A stretch of DNA of 64,000 bases from Channa striata (GCA_033026295.1 CM065174.1:25347498-25411497), one strand, 5' to 3'. Shown: positions 42,611 through 53,554, numbered from the stretch's first letter. Notes: generated by a model not told the origin, from the sequence alone. A program made the numbers and translations.

Positions 42611-43382
42611 AGTCACTGTCGCGCTGTTAAACAACAATGGCAGGGAGGATGTAGGACACACGTCACTTTATTGTGGTGTGTATTAGCTTTGCTAGGTTTT
42701 CACATGGTTTGAATTGCTTGTGGCAGTTTTTGTATTATAATTTGTCAGCTGAGTCAAACCATGTCGTCTTAAGTATATAGTGTTTGAGAGCCGCGGCCCT
42801 TTTTACAACGCCAACGAGAGGGCTACAGCGTCACATGGTGTAAGATGAACGAAGTGAGAAATTACTCAAAATGATTCGTTCTATTTACTGTTCAAGAGTT
42901 AAAGATCCGATTCGGTCAAAAAATTTGTATTTCTGATTTCTACTTTAAGCTCTATATAAAGCAGATGGTCCTCCAAGTGGCAGTGGCAGAAGCTGCCCAT
43001 CTATATTCAGTTGTAACCAGCTTTGTTGAATACAGTTATGAATGTTCTGATCATTAGTGGAAAAGTGTGTTTGATGTTAACTCAATAAAGAAACCATGTT
43101 ACTCAAGTAATTGATTATAGAGACTAAATGCCATGAAGTAACCTTGTTACTGGGAAATCACATATGCAGACTTATGAAAGTTATTATTATTACTACTATT
43201 ATTATTATTATAGTGTAAAGACAATAAGGTAATAAAACACAATATTTTTACTGGCATTTTTTTCATTATAACAGACAAAACTAATCAATGTTTTGGTCAG
43301 TGTTTTTTTTACTTTTGGACAGAGACTGACATAGTGATGTAGTTGTTTAAACAAGCCTTTTGTTTTGCTGTCTGTGTTTCAG
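42611..43382. other. Second half of myo18a intron 14
   Basis: Contains a further stretch (42780-42930) in the same GATTCGTT/GATCCGATTCGG style as the repeat block, perhaps the other end of one element, and a (TTA)n run near 43185-43212. Confidence 0.4.
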
Positions 43383-43499
43383 CTTGAGGAGCAGTTAAGT
43401 CGTCTACAGCGGGAGAAGAATGAACTGCAGTCGAGGATGGAGGAGGACCAGGAAGATCTTAATGAGCTGGTGAAAAAACACAAGGCAGCTGTGGCGCAG
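43383..43499 (+). CDS. myo18a: myo18a exon 15: coiled coil
   Basis: 39 codons (residues 561-599), phase 0. Acceptor CTGTCTGTGTTTCAG, donor CAG|gtctgc. Encodes [20 protein letters not shown] then [19 protein letters not shown]. An antisense L2 LINE tail starts about 120 bp downstream. Confidence 0.95.
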
Positions 43500-43620
43500 G
43501 TCTGCTTTTCTACTTACTGTTTGTTTTACATACTCTGTGCATGCACCAGATTTGGAAACTAATTGTTTCATCACCAGCCACAGTGGGTGGCTGCTCCCTT
43601 CCACAATCTACCATTTAAAT

Positions 43621-44755
43621 AAGTCCAACTTTATTTATATAGTGCCAATTCCCAGTAAAGTCAGCTCAAGGCACTTTACATAAAGTCAAGAGGATACAGA
43701 TATTTAGACAAAACCCAACAAATCCCACTTGAGCAGCTATTGCAGTAGTGGAGAGGAAAAACTGCCTTTAATGGAAGAAACCTCCAGAAGAACCAGACCC
43801 AGGTTGGGTGGCCATCTGCCTTGCCCCGTTGGGCTGAGTGGAAAGTGGAGAGAAAAAAGAAAACATTGGGCAGGACACCCTGCTCCAAAGCCGGGGACAC
43901 CCTTAGACAGGGACAGAGAGATAACTTTAGTGTTGGTGAAGATTCATCATTAACATGAACAAATTGGAATCTATCTGATAAATAAGATTGAAACCAACCT
44001 AGTGAATCCTTTAATCCTAATTACACGTTCCATTCTCTGTAATAAAATAAGATCTAACAGAACTAGCATAGACAGTCCATTTAACAGAACTTTTACCAGT
44101 ACGTTTTCTTTGCTATGATGAATCATGAATGATGCTAAATCCTGACTGAAAGTCTTCAGACAGGTTGTTTCTGTGCAGGTGGTCACAAATTTGCTTTGCA
44201 GCTACTTTTTCAAGTATTTTAGAAATAAAGGGGATGTTGGATATTGGTCTGTAATTGGCTAAAACACCTCAATCAAGACAAGGTTTTTTAAGTAAAGGTT
44301 TAATTACAGCTACCTTATAGATCTTTGGTACATATTCTGCTTCTAAAGATAGATTGATGATATCTAATGCGAATGTGTCTAATAGGGTAGAGCATCCTTG
44401 AGCACTCTAACTGGAATAGGGTCTAGCAGCCATGTTGGTTTTGACGATGTAATAGTTAAGGTTAGTTAAGCGAGATCTATGGGTAAAAAGCTGTCTAAAA
44501 TGGAGCCTTTAACCGGTTGGTTAAAATTGGAGCCTTACTGATGATTCTGTTTTAGCGTTGCTGATGTAGGATGGATTTTTTTATCTGATAGCTACAATTT
44601 TATTTGTAGAGAAAGTCATGTAGTCGTTGCTGTTCAGAGTTAAGGGAATACTAGGCTGAACTGAACTATGGCTCTTAGTTAGCCTGGCTACAGTGCTGAA
44701 AAGATACCGGGGGGTTGTTCTTATTTTCCTCTAGTAGTGATGAATAATATGCTGT
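43621..44755 (-). mobile_element. L2-type LINE, antisense, internally deleted
   Basis: 43621-43925 is the reverse of the L2 3' UTR (CTTTATTTATATAGTGCCAA, GGAAGAAACCTCCAGAAGAA, GGGTGGCCATCTGCC, AAAGCCGGGGACACC). From about 44150 to 44755 the minus strand encodes the earlier RT/linker part: LANYRPISNIPFISKILEKV, CDHLHRNNLSEDFQ and an ARTAYYSSL-like stretch near 44740. The RT palm in between is deleted. Same family as 28790-31385. Confidence 0.8.
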
Positions 44756-44759
44756 ACAC

Positions 44760-45650
44760 ATATTACACTATTTTACTAAGGGGAAAACATAATAGAATTA
44801 CATAAGTGATGGAAGTTAGATGAAGGCTATGATAGTGATGACAATAGTATACAATGCACTATTTAAAACTAAGTTGAATTAAAAGTTGAATTGAAAGCAA
44901 TGAAAAGTCATGATAAAGTGTCCTAATTACATGATAAAACATAAAGAACATACATAATTCAACAGTGATGAATTAAACTATTTAGGAGTAACAGGATAGG
45001 AAAATATTATTGTCCCTATCCCCCTGCCCTTTAAAGATGGAGAGCTATAAAGTGGAGCACTTGAAAATGATCAGTCGCTAGCGGAATGTGCTGCTGTTTA
45101 CAGCTTGCACACCATGCAGTGGTTTTAAAGGATGGTCCAAAATTGAGAGGAGTTTAGACAGCAGTCTCCTCTCTGCCACAATATTCAGGGGGTTCAGAGC
45201 CAACTCCCCTGATTAAGTTTGTGTTCACCCGAGACCACAGCAAAGAATATTGCACTGACCAAGACATCCACAGCATGAGGCTATAGTAGCTAAAATACTT
45301 GACCCCCCACAGAAAATGGAGCTGACACTGGGATTTTTGTAAAGTGAAGCTTAATATTAAGCATTAGTCCAAATTAAAAAATGAAGCACAATATCAAATA
45401 TCAATAGAAACATAGCACAACATTATTAAAGGACCTTTAGGACACTTCTATACATCCAGTGTGGCAATAAACTAATACTGTTCAACAACCTAAAAATAAA
45501 ACTGAATCTTCCATCAAATAAAAAATGGATGACATTGAAAACATTGCCTAATATGTCAACAGGTGATATGTTCACTTTCTTAACACACCCATCCCCACCA
45601 GTTAAGTCATGTTATAATTTCCTTTTTGAATTTTCTGGTATTTAGAGACT
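44760..45650. other. Intronic DNA of myo18a intron 15
   Basis: Around 45030-45350 the sequence has a retroelement-like GC profile (CTCCTCTCTGCCACAATATT, TTCAGAGCCAACTCCCCTG) but no family could be assigned. Confidence 0.35.
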
Positions 45651-45789
45651 TCAAAACCCATTATTACTACTAAAATACCTGTATGTACAGGTTAGCAGCA
45701 AGTGGAAATGGAAGTGGAGTAAAGGTATTCCCTTTCTTTCACTTATGTAATGTAAATATGTATATATTTTAGTTTTTACCCTTAAATCT

Positions 45790-45930
45790 AAATGCCCTTT
45801 CTGTTAATTTGTGATGCACATTGTTCTGTGCAGTTTCTGTGTTCCTTGTCTATGGCTCCTAAAAACACAAGAATTTCCCCACTGTGGGATTAATAAAGTT
45901 ATCTTATCTTATCTTATCTTATCTTATCTT
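45790..45930 (+). mobile_element. Rex1-like LINE 3' tail with (ATCTT)n
   Basis: AATTTCCCCACTGTGGGATT then AATAAAGTT followed by six ATCTT units (45901-45930) is the usual end of Rex1/Babar-type fish LINEs. It ends 68 bp before myo18a exon 16. Confidence 0.6.
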
Positions 45931-45998
45931 ATGGAATGGTGAGTAATCTGCTGTAAACTTTATAATTTAATTGGCTGTTTTGTTTTTCTTGACTGCAG

Positions 45999-46082
45999 TC
46001 AGCCCAGAACCTGGCTCAAATCAGTGACCTACAAGCCCAGCTGGCGGAGGCCCTTAATGAGAGACAAGAGTTTCAGGAGAAG
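45999..46082 (+). CDS. myo18a: myo18a exon 16: coiled coil
   Basis: 28 codons (residues 600-627), phase 0. Acceptor TTTTCTTGACTGCAG, donor AAG|gtacat. Encodes SAQNLAQISDLQAQLAEALN then ERQEFQEK. Too short for an open-frame call; found from family homology and phase. It lies 69 bp after an (ATCTT)n-tailed retroelement end. Confidence 0.93.
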
Positions 46083-46529
46083 GTACATGTTTCTGCTCTT
46101 AACATAGCATATTACAACAATAGGCAGTTTTGGCAAATTTTGCTTTCCTAAATGTACAGGAAAGGAGAGATGAAACAAACAATATCAGCCCTTTGTCATC
46201 TTTTTTGTTTAGGAAAATGTATATGTAACATAAACCAACATTAAACTAAGGCAATCATGTGGTATTATATTTCTTATTTCCAGGTTGCAGACATACTGTA
46301 CAGAAAAATACTTATTATTCATAGCCCTCTTTTTTGAGTCTGCCTCTGAACACCGTGTTCGAAAAGCTTTATGGCCTAAATGCTTCGCCCTGCTTATCAC
46401 TGCAAAATTTATAAGGTGTACACCTACACTTTGTTTTATTATTATCAACCTTTATTTAACTAAAACTCTTCTCTGTATAATTCAAGTACAAATATAGGTA
46501 GTAAATAATACTACCAAGTAATGCTTTAT
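46083..46529. other. Start of myo18a intron 16
   Basis: AT-rich; no feature recognised. Confidence 0.4.
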
Positions 46530-46770
46530 ATATGGAAATGTATATCAGTGACTAATCCTACAGTTTGCCAGAGCAGGCCATTCCACCTGAGAATGTAACT
46601 CGCTGTGGTATGTTGACACATTACAACTTTTGATAAACCTCAAAGAAGAATGATAAACAGCACCTTGCATTGTGAGACATTGAGCTGAAGCATTCATGTA
46701 TAAAAGATCGCCATAATCCAACACAGAAAAAAAGTTGCAGCAACAAGCCATAGCCTCTTACCAGTTTTTA
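46530..46770 (-). mobile_element. LINE RT C-terminal fragment, antisense
   Basis: Minus-strand frame 46545-46751 reads FFSVLDYGDLLYMNASAQCL, QGAVYHSSLRFIKSCN, YHSELHSQVEWPALANCR, matching the LDYGD.YM.AS..L...D.VYHSALRFIT ... L...VGWPSL block of a common fish non-LTR RT. The clade is not certain. Confidence 0.65.
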
Positions 46771-47294
46771 TTTCCATCGCAGTCCCTGGTGTTAGAAAGT
46801 CTTACATGTAGATACCCTGTCTCTTGTCACTGTAGCATTTTGGGAAATTAATTAAATTGCTTCCCATATAACATAAGAAATTTGAAACCTGTCTCATATT
46901 ACAGTGTGTGTGATAATTACAGAGGTGGGGTGAAAACGGGCTCGCCTAAAAACTTGTTTTTACTAAATTTAAAAAAATAAAATTATGGAATTTAAAATTC
47001 TCCAATTTTGTGCCACTGCTAACTGTATGCCTACAATATTACCGGCCAGACTAAAAACATAAGAAAATGTAAGAAAATACAGGGGCCTAAGGTCAGAAGC
47101 TATAGAATTGGGAGTCAATTGCAAAGCACTGAAAATCAGTACGTGGTGACATTAATGATTGGAGTGCAAGAAAAAAAGCAGCACCCTTTTGTAACTTTCT
47201 CTCCTTGTGATGGGATTATTGAATCAAAATGTGTTTTTGTTTTTTTATCTGGTGAATGCCACATATACATTTGAATAAATGTTGTATGTTTTAG
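46771..47294. other. End of myo18a intron 16
   Basis: No feature recognised. Confidence 0.4.
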
Positions 47295-47432
47295 ATGCAA
47301 GTGCTTCAGAGGCAGCTTGAGTTCCAGGAGCAGTCCATGGTGGAGAAATCTCTCGTCAGCCGGCAAGAGGCCAAGATTCGTGAGCTGGACACCAAGCTAG
47401 AGTTTGAGAAGACCCAGGTCAAACGCCTGGAG
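47295..47432 (+). CDS. myo18a: myo18a exon 17: coiled coil (last exon in window)
   Basis: 46 codons (residues 628-673), phase 0. Acceptor TTGTATGTTTTAG, donor GAG|gtgaga. Encodes [46 protein letters not shown]. The leading ATG is internal, not a start. In the family this is followed by more coiled coil and an acidic, serine-rich tail. None of that is visible up to 64000, so the next intron exceeds 16.5 kb. Confidence 0.95.
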
Positions 47433-48065
47433 GTGAGAGCTAAAGCTCAGACCACTGATGGTGCTGATGGTAGGCACCTTAGAGAGAAGGTTAACGCATG
47501 AGAAATGTGGGCTGTGAAACAAGCTTCAGGGGTTAGAGAGTCACTGCAGGAAGAGTAAAAGTTCCTAATAAAGTGTACATGTAAGACACCACATGATTAT
47601 TTACTTAATTTATAAAATGTTGGGCTCCGCCGGTTAGCTTGTGTTATAGCATGCCTTTTTCAGGCTATTTGCAACCTTAAAAAGTCAAATTTTTGCTATT
47701 TAAGATAAAAACGTTTTTAAATGTTGATAGCACCATCTGTAGCCACGATGATGAGTTGTTGGATTTTTCAAGCTAATTACTCCTGTGAGTCAAGTCAATT
47801 CATGTATAAGCACACTTAAAAACTGTTGAAGTTTTCTTTCTTCTTCTCTCGTTACCTCCTTTGTGCTGCTATAGACTTCACAGCCCGAATTACATTGTTG
47901 GAGAACAACTGCATAAATGTACAGAAGCCTGGAAGGGACATAGTTGAAAAATAAAAAAACATGGTAGAAAAAAAGATAAAGTCTTGTGAGATCTCGCAAA
48001 AATATTTTTATAATATAAGAATAATTTCAGGTCAGTGGAGGGCACATGGACACAAAAGCCATTAA
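47433..48065. other. Start of myo18a intron 17 (unique host DNA)
   Basis: No further tail exon is seen. The Helitron-like pile begins at 48066 after CCATTAA. Confidence 0.5.
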
Positions 48066-48266
48066 TCTACTGTGAATGCTTTAAAGCATTCACAGTAATG
48101 TTCTTCTAATCTTTATTATTATTATCTACTGTGAATGCTTTAAAGCATTCACAGTATGTTGTTGTATTCTTTATTATTATTATCTACTGTGAATGCTTTA
48201 AAGCATTCACAGTATGTTGTTGTATTCTTTATTATCTACTGTGAATGCTTTAAAGCATTCACAGTA
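48066..48266 (+). repeat. Cluster of four family-1 5' terminal palindromes
   Basis: The same 32-base palindrome occurs at 48066-48097, 48125-48156, 48183-48214 and 48235-48266, each followed by ATGTTGTT(C/G)TA(A/T)TCTTTATTATTA. Only one 3' end follows before the next 5' end, so these are nested 5' ends of successive insertions, each landing in the TTA tract of the preceding copy. Confidence 0.9.
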
Positions 48267-48280
48267 ATGTTGTTCTAATC

Positions 48281-48319
<39 letters not shown>

Positions 48320-48722
48320 TTTCTTCCGTACGTTTTTTGGACTCTAACTACTCCTTCATACTTTGTGCTAGAAACGCCGTTCAAATTTTAAAATGTTCAG
48401 CTTCTTCAGGAGAAGTGTGCTTCCATTCAGAATTTTTATATCTTTCATACTTTTTATGATATTCAGCTTTTTTCAGGCAATTTTTCCTATTAAAATGAAT
48501 GGGGAAGGCCTTCAGCTGCTCTTCAACCTTGCCTTCTTTCAGCCTTCACCATTCAGGCATACTTCAGCCTAGAGAAACCATTTCAACTTTAAACAAGTCA
48601 CAAGACCTTCAGCTACATTTCATCCATTCAGCTTTTATTAATATCTCTTACGGTTTTTGAGCTATGGCAGTTTTAATTTTAGGCAATTTTTGGAGATTTC
48701 TTATTCCTTCTGCTAGAGCGTG

Positions 48723-48730
48723 TGACGTCA
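48723..48730. promoter_or_regulatory. CRE-type palindrome TGACGTCA (element A copy)
   Basis: TGACGTCA sits in a larger imperfect palindrome AGAGCGTGTGACGTCACAC then ACGCTCT. The identical octamer occurs in all eight visible cores: also 50926, 52942, 54578, 56736, 58515, 60526 and 62626 (start positions). A consensus CREB/ATF site by sequence only; no function is shown. Confidence 0.6.
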
Positions 48731-48846
48731 CACACGCTCTGCCGATTCCGCGATTGATATTTTATGCTTTTCCGCTTCTCTTTGTGATTTCCTTCAGCCA
48801 CCTTTCATCCTTCCTCAACAAATTATATATCAAAACGTAGGTATTT

Positions 48847-49035
48847 TTGTCCTCTTTCAGAAAATGTAACTCTCACGGCGACAGGTCTTACGGTTCTCTC
48901 TCCACGCGGCCAGAAGCGGAGAGAGTGCCCTCTCAAACTCCCATTAGGGCCCATTCTAATGCAGCTCCACAAATGTCTGCTCAAATCTCAAACGAGGGCC
49001 GTTTTAAAATCGCCGCCACGCCTTCATTTTATTGA
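48847..49035 (+). other. Conserved two-frame segment in the Helitron core (62-aa ORF), coding status doubtful
   Basis: The core starts after an acceptor-like TTTTTGTCCTCTTTCAG and is open in two frames in several copies. One reads MSSFRKCNSHGDRSYGSLST...PSFY, at 48847, 51050, 53066, 56860, 58639 and 62751. The other reads GNVTLTATGLTVLSPRGQKR...HINYICVCGEAF and is most complete at 50973-51284 and 60567-60884. High GC against an AT-rich element. It could be a captured exon fragment or just a conserved non-coding core. I recognise no family. Confidence 0.3.
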
Positions 49036-50436
49036 CTATCTTCATATAAATTACATCAGCGTGTGCGGTGAAGCCTTCTGACGCTCACAGTTCTTTCCGT
49101 TTGTTTCTAGGACCAATACTTTTTCACTTATTGCACATTTTGCGAGGCTAAGTTTTAGCTTTTGCTGTTAGCACCAGAATGAGTAGGCAGACTTGAAACG
49201 GTCATTATCATTTTGAAAGGCACTTCTGGTCATGTGATCAGCCTCACAGCTGCGTCCAATCACCTTAACTGACACTTCTTATTACTGCTAATACACAGAG
49301 TAGAGATGCACCAAGGCACACACTCTCGCAGACACACACACACACGCACGCACACACACACACAGGAAACAAACTTTCAAAATAAAAGCCTGCTTGATTC
49401 CTTTCTCACATTTTTAGCAATTACATGCTAAAATTAGTTTGTGGCCAAGTCCACCTACAGTGGACACACACACACAGACAGGAAACACACTTTCAAAATA
49501 AGAGCCTACTGGATTCTTTTTTTCACATTTTGAACATTTAAATGCCAAACTGAGTTTGTTCTTTCAGTCTGTCTGCAGCATTAAGTCCACATTGCTAATT
49601 TGACAATTGTTAGAATTATGTTCATATTTTTAAACAATTAAAATTAGCTTCAACTTTCAACTATTTTTAAGCAGTTCAGCTTCTATTCAGCTTACATTCT
49701 ACTTATTTTTTTACATTTTAATTGTAATTTTCAGCTATTTCAGCAAAACACTTCAGCTTTTTCCAGCATTGCTGGGACAATTTTTCAGCTATTTCAGCTA
49801 TTTTTAAGCAGTTCAGCTTCTATTCAGCTTACTTTCTACATGTTTTTTTACATTTTAATTGTAATTTTCAGCTATTTCAGCAAAACACTTCAGCTTTCTT
49901 TAGCATTGCTGGGACAATTTTTCAGCTTTTTTAAGCAGTTCAGCTTCATTTCAGATCATTTTCTACTTCAGCAAAAACTTTTCAGGTTTCGTTAGCATTG
50001 CTGGGACAATGTTTAAGCTATTTTTAAGCAGTTCAGCTTCTATTCACCTTACTGTCTACTTATTTTGTTACATTTTAATTGTAATTTTCAGCTATTTCAG
50101 CACAACACTTCAGCTTTTTTAGCATTGCTGGGACAATTTTTCAGCTATTTCAGCTATTTTTAAGCATTTCAGCTTCTATTCAGCTTACGTTCTACTTGTT
50201 TTTTTACATTTTAATTGTAATTTTCAGCTATTTCAGCAAAAACTCTTCAGCTTTTTTCAGCATTGCTGGGACACTTTTTCAGCTCTAAAGCATTCACAGT
50301 GCAATTTCTTCTTGGAATTGCTTTTTCTAGTCTACTGTGAATGCTTTAAAGCATTCACAGTATGTTGTTGTATTCTTTATCTACTGTGAATGCTTTAAAG
50401 CATTCACAGTAATGTTGTTCTAATCTTTATTATTAT

Positions 50437-52518
50437 TAGTGGGAGAGCTGTACAGCTCTCACACTCTTGTTATCCTAATCTTTATTATTATTATTATTAT
50501 AGCAACTTCTTCGGCGCGTAACTAGTCCCGTACCGTTTGTCGTAGAAACTCCGTTCCACTTCCTAATCGTAGGTCTCGTTTAGGGCATGTGTGCTTCTAC
50601 TTTTCTCGTTATTATCTTTTATACTTTTTATTATATTTCACTTTTTGTGGCTTATTTTTGCCCCATGTTAACGGATGGGAAAAACTTGAAACTTTCCTTC
50701 CCTTCCCTCCGACCTGCCACTTTTCATGAGCTTCCAGTTTCGTCATACTTTGGCGTAGAAACGTCATTAAAACTTTAAACGAGTCTAGACCCTTGAAACT
50801 TTCTTCCTGCCGATCGGCGTTTTCATAAACTTTATACTTTTTGAATGGCGGCAGTTTTAGTTTTAGGTACTTTTTGGACATTTTTCCTCTTCCCCATTAG
50901 TGTGTATTGCGTCTGCTAGAGCGGGTGACGTCACACACGCTCTGACGATTTCGCGATTATTATTTTCATCTTTTGCGCTTCTCTTTCTGGTTTCCTTCCG
51001 TCACCTTACATCTTTCCTCAACAAATTATACATCAAAACGTAGGTATTTTTGTCCTCTTTCAGGAAATGTAACTCTCACGGCGACAGGTCTTACGGTTCT
51101 CTCTCCAAGCGGCCAGAAGCGGAGAGAGTACCCTCTCAAACTCCCATTACAGCCCATTATAAAGGAGCTCCACAAATGTCTGCTCAAATCCCAAACGAGG
51201 GCCGTTTTAAAATCGCCGCCACGCCTTCATTTTATAGACTATCTTCATATAAATTACATCTGCGTGTGCGGTGAAGCCTTCTGACGCTCACAGTTCTTTC
51301 TGTTTGATTCTAGGGCTAATACTTTTTCACTTAATGCACATTTTGCGAGGCTAACTTTTAGCTTCTCCTGTTGGCACCTGAATGACTAAGCAAATTTGAC
51401 ACAGCCATTATCATGTTAACAGACACGGCTGCTTCTGGTCATGTGATCAGCCTCACAGCTGCATCCAATCACGTTAACTGACACTTCTTACTACTGCTAA
51501 CACACAGAGGAGATGTACAAACGCACACACACTCACATACATACACACACACTCACACACACACACTCTCACACACACACACACACAACAGACTTTGACT
51601 ATAAAAGCCTTTCTTATGTTTCTTTCAAATTTTCAGCATCTATATGCTAAAATGAGTTTGTGTTGAAGTCTACCTACATTGAAGACAAACACACACACAC
51701 ACACACACACACAGATCAGACATTCACTTTCAATATAAAACCATTTCTGATGCTTTTTTCACATTTTAAGCATCTACATGCTGAAATGAGTTTGTGGTAA
51801 AGTAGGACTAAGGTGGACACACACACTTGGACACACACACGTTGACAGGAAACGACTTTTCAAAATAAAAGCTCTCTATTATTCTATGTTAACTTTTCAG
51901 CATTTAAATGCTAAAATGACTTTGGTGCCTGCTCTACCTACAGTGGACACAAACAGACACACACACACACTCAAAGACAGGAAAACGCTTTCAAAATAAA
52001 AGCCTATTTGATATATTTTCCAAACATTTAGCCTCTGAATCTTGAAATCTGTTTGTGGTGAAGTCTACCTACATTGGACAGACACACCTTTTTGCTTCTT
52101 CCTTTTTTGCCTTTGCTTTTGAATAGTAACTTCTTAGCTTTTAACTTCTTTCTTTTTTTTTCACTTTTACTTAGTAACTTCTTCCTTTTTTGTTTTACTT
52201 TTTAAAGGTAACTTCTTCCCTTTTAACTTTTTCCTTTCTTCTTTTCACTTTTTAACGGTAACTTTTCCTTTTTGACTTTTTCCTTTGTTCCTTTTCAATT
52301 TTTTTCTTTTTTCTTTTTACTTAATAACTTTTTCCTTTGGTTTCTTTAAACTTCTTTAACTTTCAAAATCAACTTTTAAGGTAGTTTTTTTTTCTTTTTT
52401 CCTGTGTGTTTCTTTCAAAAAACATTTTTTTCCACTTTTTGTCCGTGGTTATCTCTCGTCCTCTTCTCTCGGCTTAACAGCTCTCCCACGTAATTTCCGC
52501 GGAAATTGCCTTTTCTAG
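50437..52518 (+). mobile_element. Family-2 element D, complete (about 2,080 bp)
   Basis: 5' end TAGTGGGAGAGCTGTACAGC. Body with CTTCTTCGGCGCGTAACTAG, CRE TGACGTCA at 50926-50933, core 51050-51290, several (CA)n blocks (51520-51970), and a T/C-rich 3' part of TAACTTCTTCCTTTT-type repeats (52085-52440). Ends ACAGCTCTCCCAC, AATTTCCGCGGAAATT, CTAG (52515-52518). Its core is shared with family 1, but the 3' third is unrelated to family 1's TTCAGC units. Confidence 0.85.
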
Positions 52519-53553
52519 TTATTATTATTATTATTATTTTTCTTCCGTACGTTTTTTGGCATCTAACTACTCCTTCATACTTTGTGCTAGAAAGCCCGTT
52601 CAAATTTTAAAATGTTCAGCTTCTTCAGGAGAGGTGTGCTTCCATTCAGAATTTTGATATCTTTCATACTTTTTATGATATTCAGCTTTTTTCAGGCAAT
52701 TTTTCCTATTAAAATGAATGGGGAAGGCCTTCAGCTGCTCTTCAACCTTGTCTTCTTTCAGCCTTCACCATTCAGGCATACTTCAGCCTAGAGAAACCAT
52801 TTCAACTTTAAACGAGTCACAAGACCTTCAGCTACATTTCATCCATTCAGCTTTTATTAATATCTCTTACGGTTTTTGAGCTATGGCAGTTTTAGTTTTA
52901 GGCAATTTTTGGAGATTTCTTATTCCTTCTGCTTGAGCGTGTGACGTCACACACGCTCTGGCCGATTCCGCGATTATTTTTTCTGCTTTTCCGCTTCTCT
53001 TTCTGATTTCCTTCAGCCACCTTTCATCGTACCTCAACAAATTATACATTAAAACGTAGGTATTTTTGTCCTCTTTCAGGAAATGTAACTCTCACGGCGA
53101 CAGGTCTTACGGTTCTCTCTCCACGCGGCCAGAAGCGGAGAGAGTGCCCTCTCAAACTCCCATTAGGGCCCATTATAATGCAGCTCCAGAAATGTCTGCT
53201 CAAATCTCAAACGAGGGCCGTTTTAAAATCGCCGCCACGCCTTCATTTTATTGACTATCTTCATATAAATTACATCAGCGTGTGCGGTGAAGCCTTCTGA
53301 CGCTCACAGTTCTTTCTGTTTGATTCTAGGGCTAATACTTTTTCACTTATTGCACATTTTGCGAGGCTAAGTTTTAGCTTTTGCTGTTAGCACCAGAATG
53401 AGTAGGCAGGTCATTATCATGTTAAAAGGCACTTCTGGTCATGTGATCAGCCTCACAGCTGCGTCCAATCACCTTAACTGACACTTCTTATTACTGCTAA
53501 TACACAGAGGAGATGCACGAACGCACACACACTCGCAGACACAGACACTCGCA

Positions 53554-53554
<1 letters not shown>

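Larger units (their letters stand above)
7723..47432 (+). other. myo18a: myo18a gene span: 17 internal exons of unconventional myosin XVIIIA (partial gene)
   Basis: Seventeen AG/GT-bounded exons join in frame to 673 codons without a stop. The product starts with the motor/neck border ([16 protein letters not shown]), continues with one IQ-type motif ([14 protein letters not shown]) and then a long Glu/Lys/Leu-rich heptad coiled coil, which matches the order of the vertebrate myosin XVIIIA tail rather than XVIIIB or class II. Family knowledge: myosin XVIIIA is an actin-binding scaffold with little or no motor activity. It co-assembles with non-muscle myosin II and takes part in Golgi and cytoskeletal organisation. 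Introns: phase 0 except after exon 5 (phase 1) and exon 7 (phase 2). The upstream motor exons and the C-terminal tail exons are not in the window. Teleosts may carry two myo18a paralogues; which one this is cannot be decided here. Confidence 0.93.
48235..50330 (+). mobile_element. Family-1 element A, uninterrupted (2,096 bp)
   Basis: Complete from 5' palindrome (48235-48266) to CTAG (50327-50330). Internal order: (TTA)n; block with CTTCCGTACGTTTTTTGGAC; CRE TGACGTCA at 48723-48730; conserved core 48840-49090; (CA)n near 49320-49370; then about 110-130-bp units rich in TTCAGC with AGCATTGCTGGGACAATTTT (49670-50285); subterminal TAAAGCATTCACAGT; hairpin; CTAG. The next element starts at the very next base. 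Confidence 0.85.

Noticed and set aside
47433..48065. Candidate next myo18a tail exon after exon 17
   Set aside because: No coiled-coil frame with AG/GT borders and phase 0 was found; the frame after the donor at 47433 is intron read-through.
48066..48266. Regularly spaced palindromic repeats that look like a CRISPR array
   Set aside because: Eukaryotic context, only four units, and the spacers are the same ATGTTGTT..TTTATTATTA sequence. They are transposon 5' ends.
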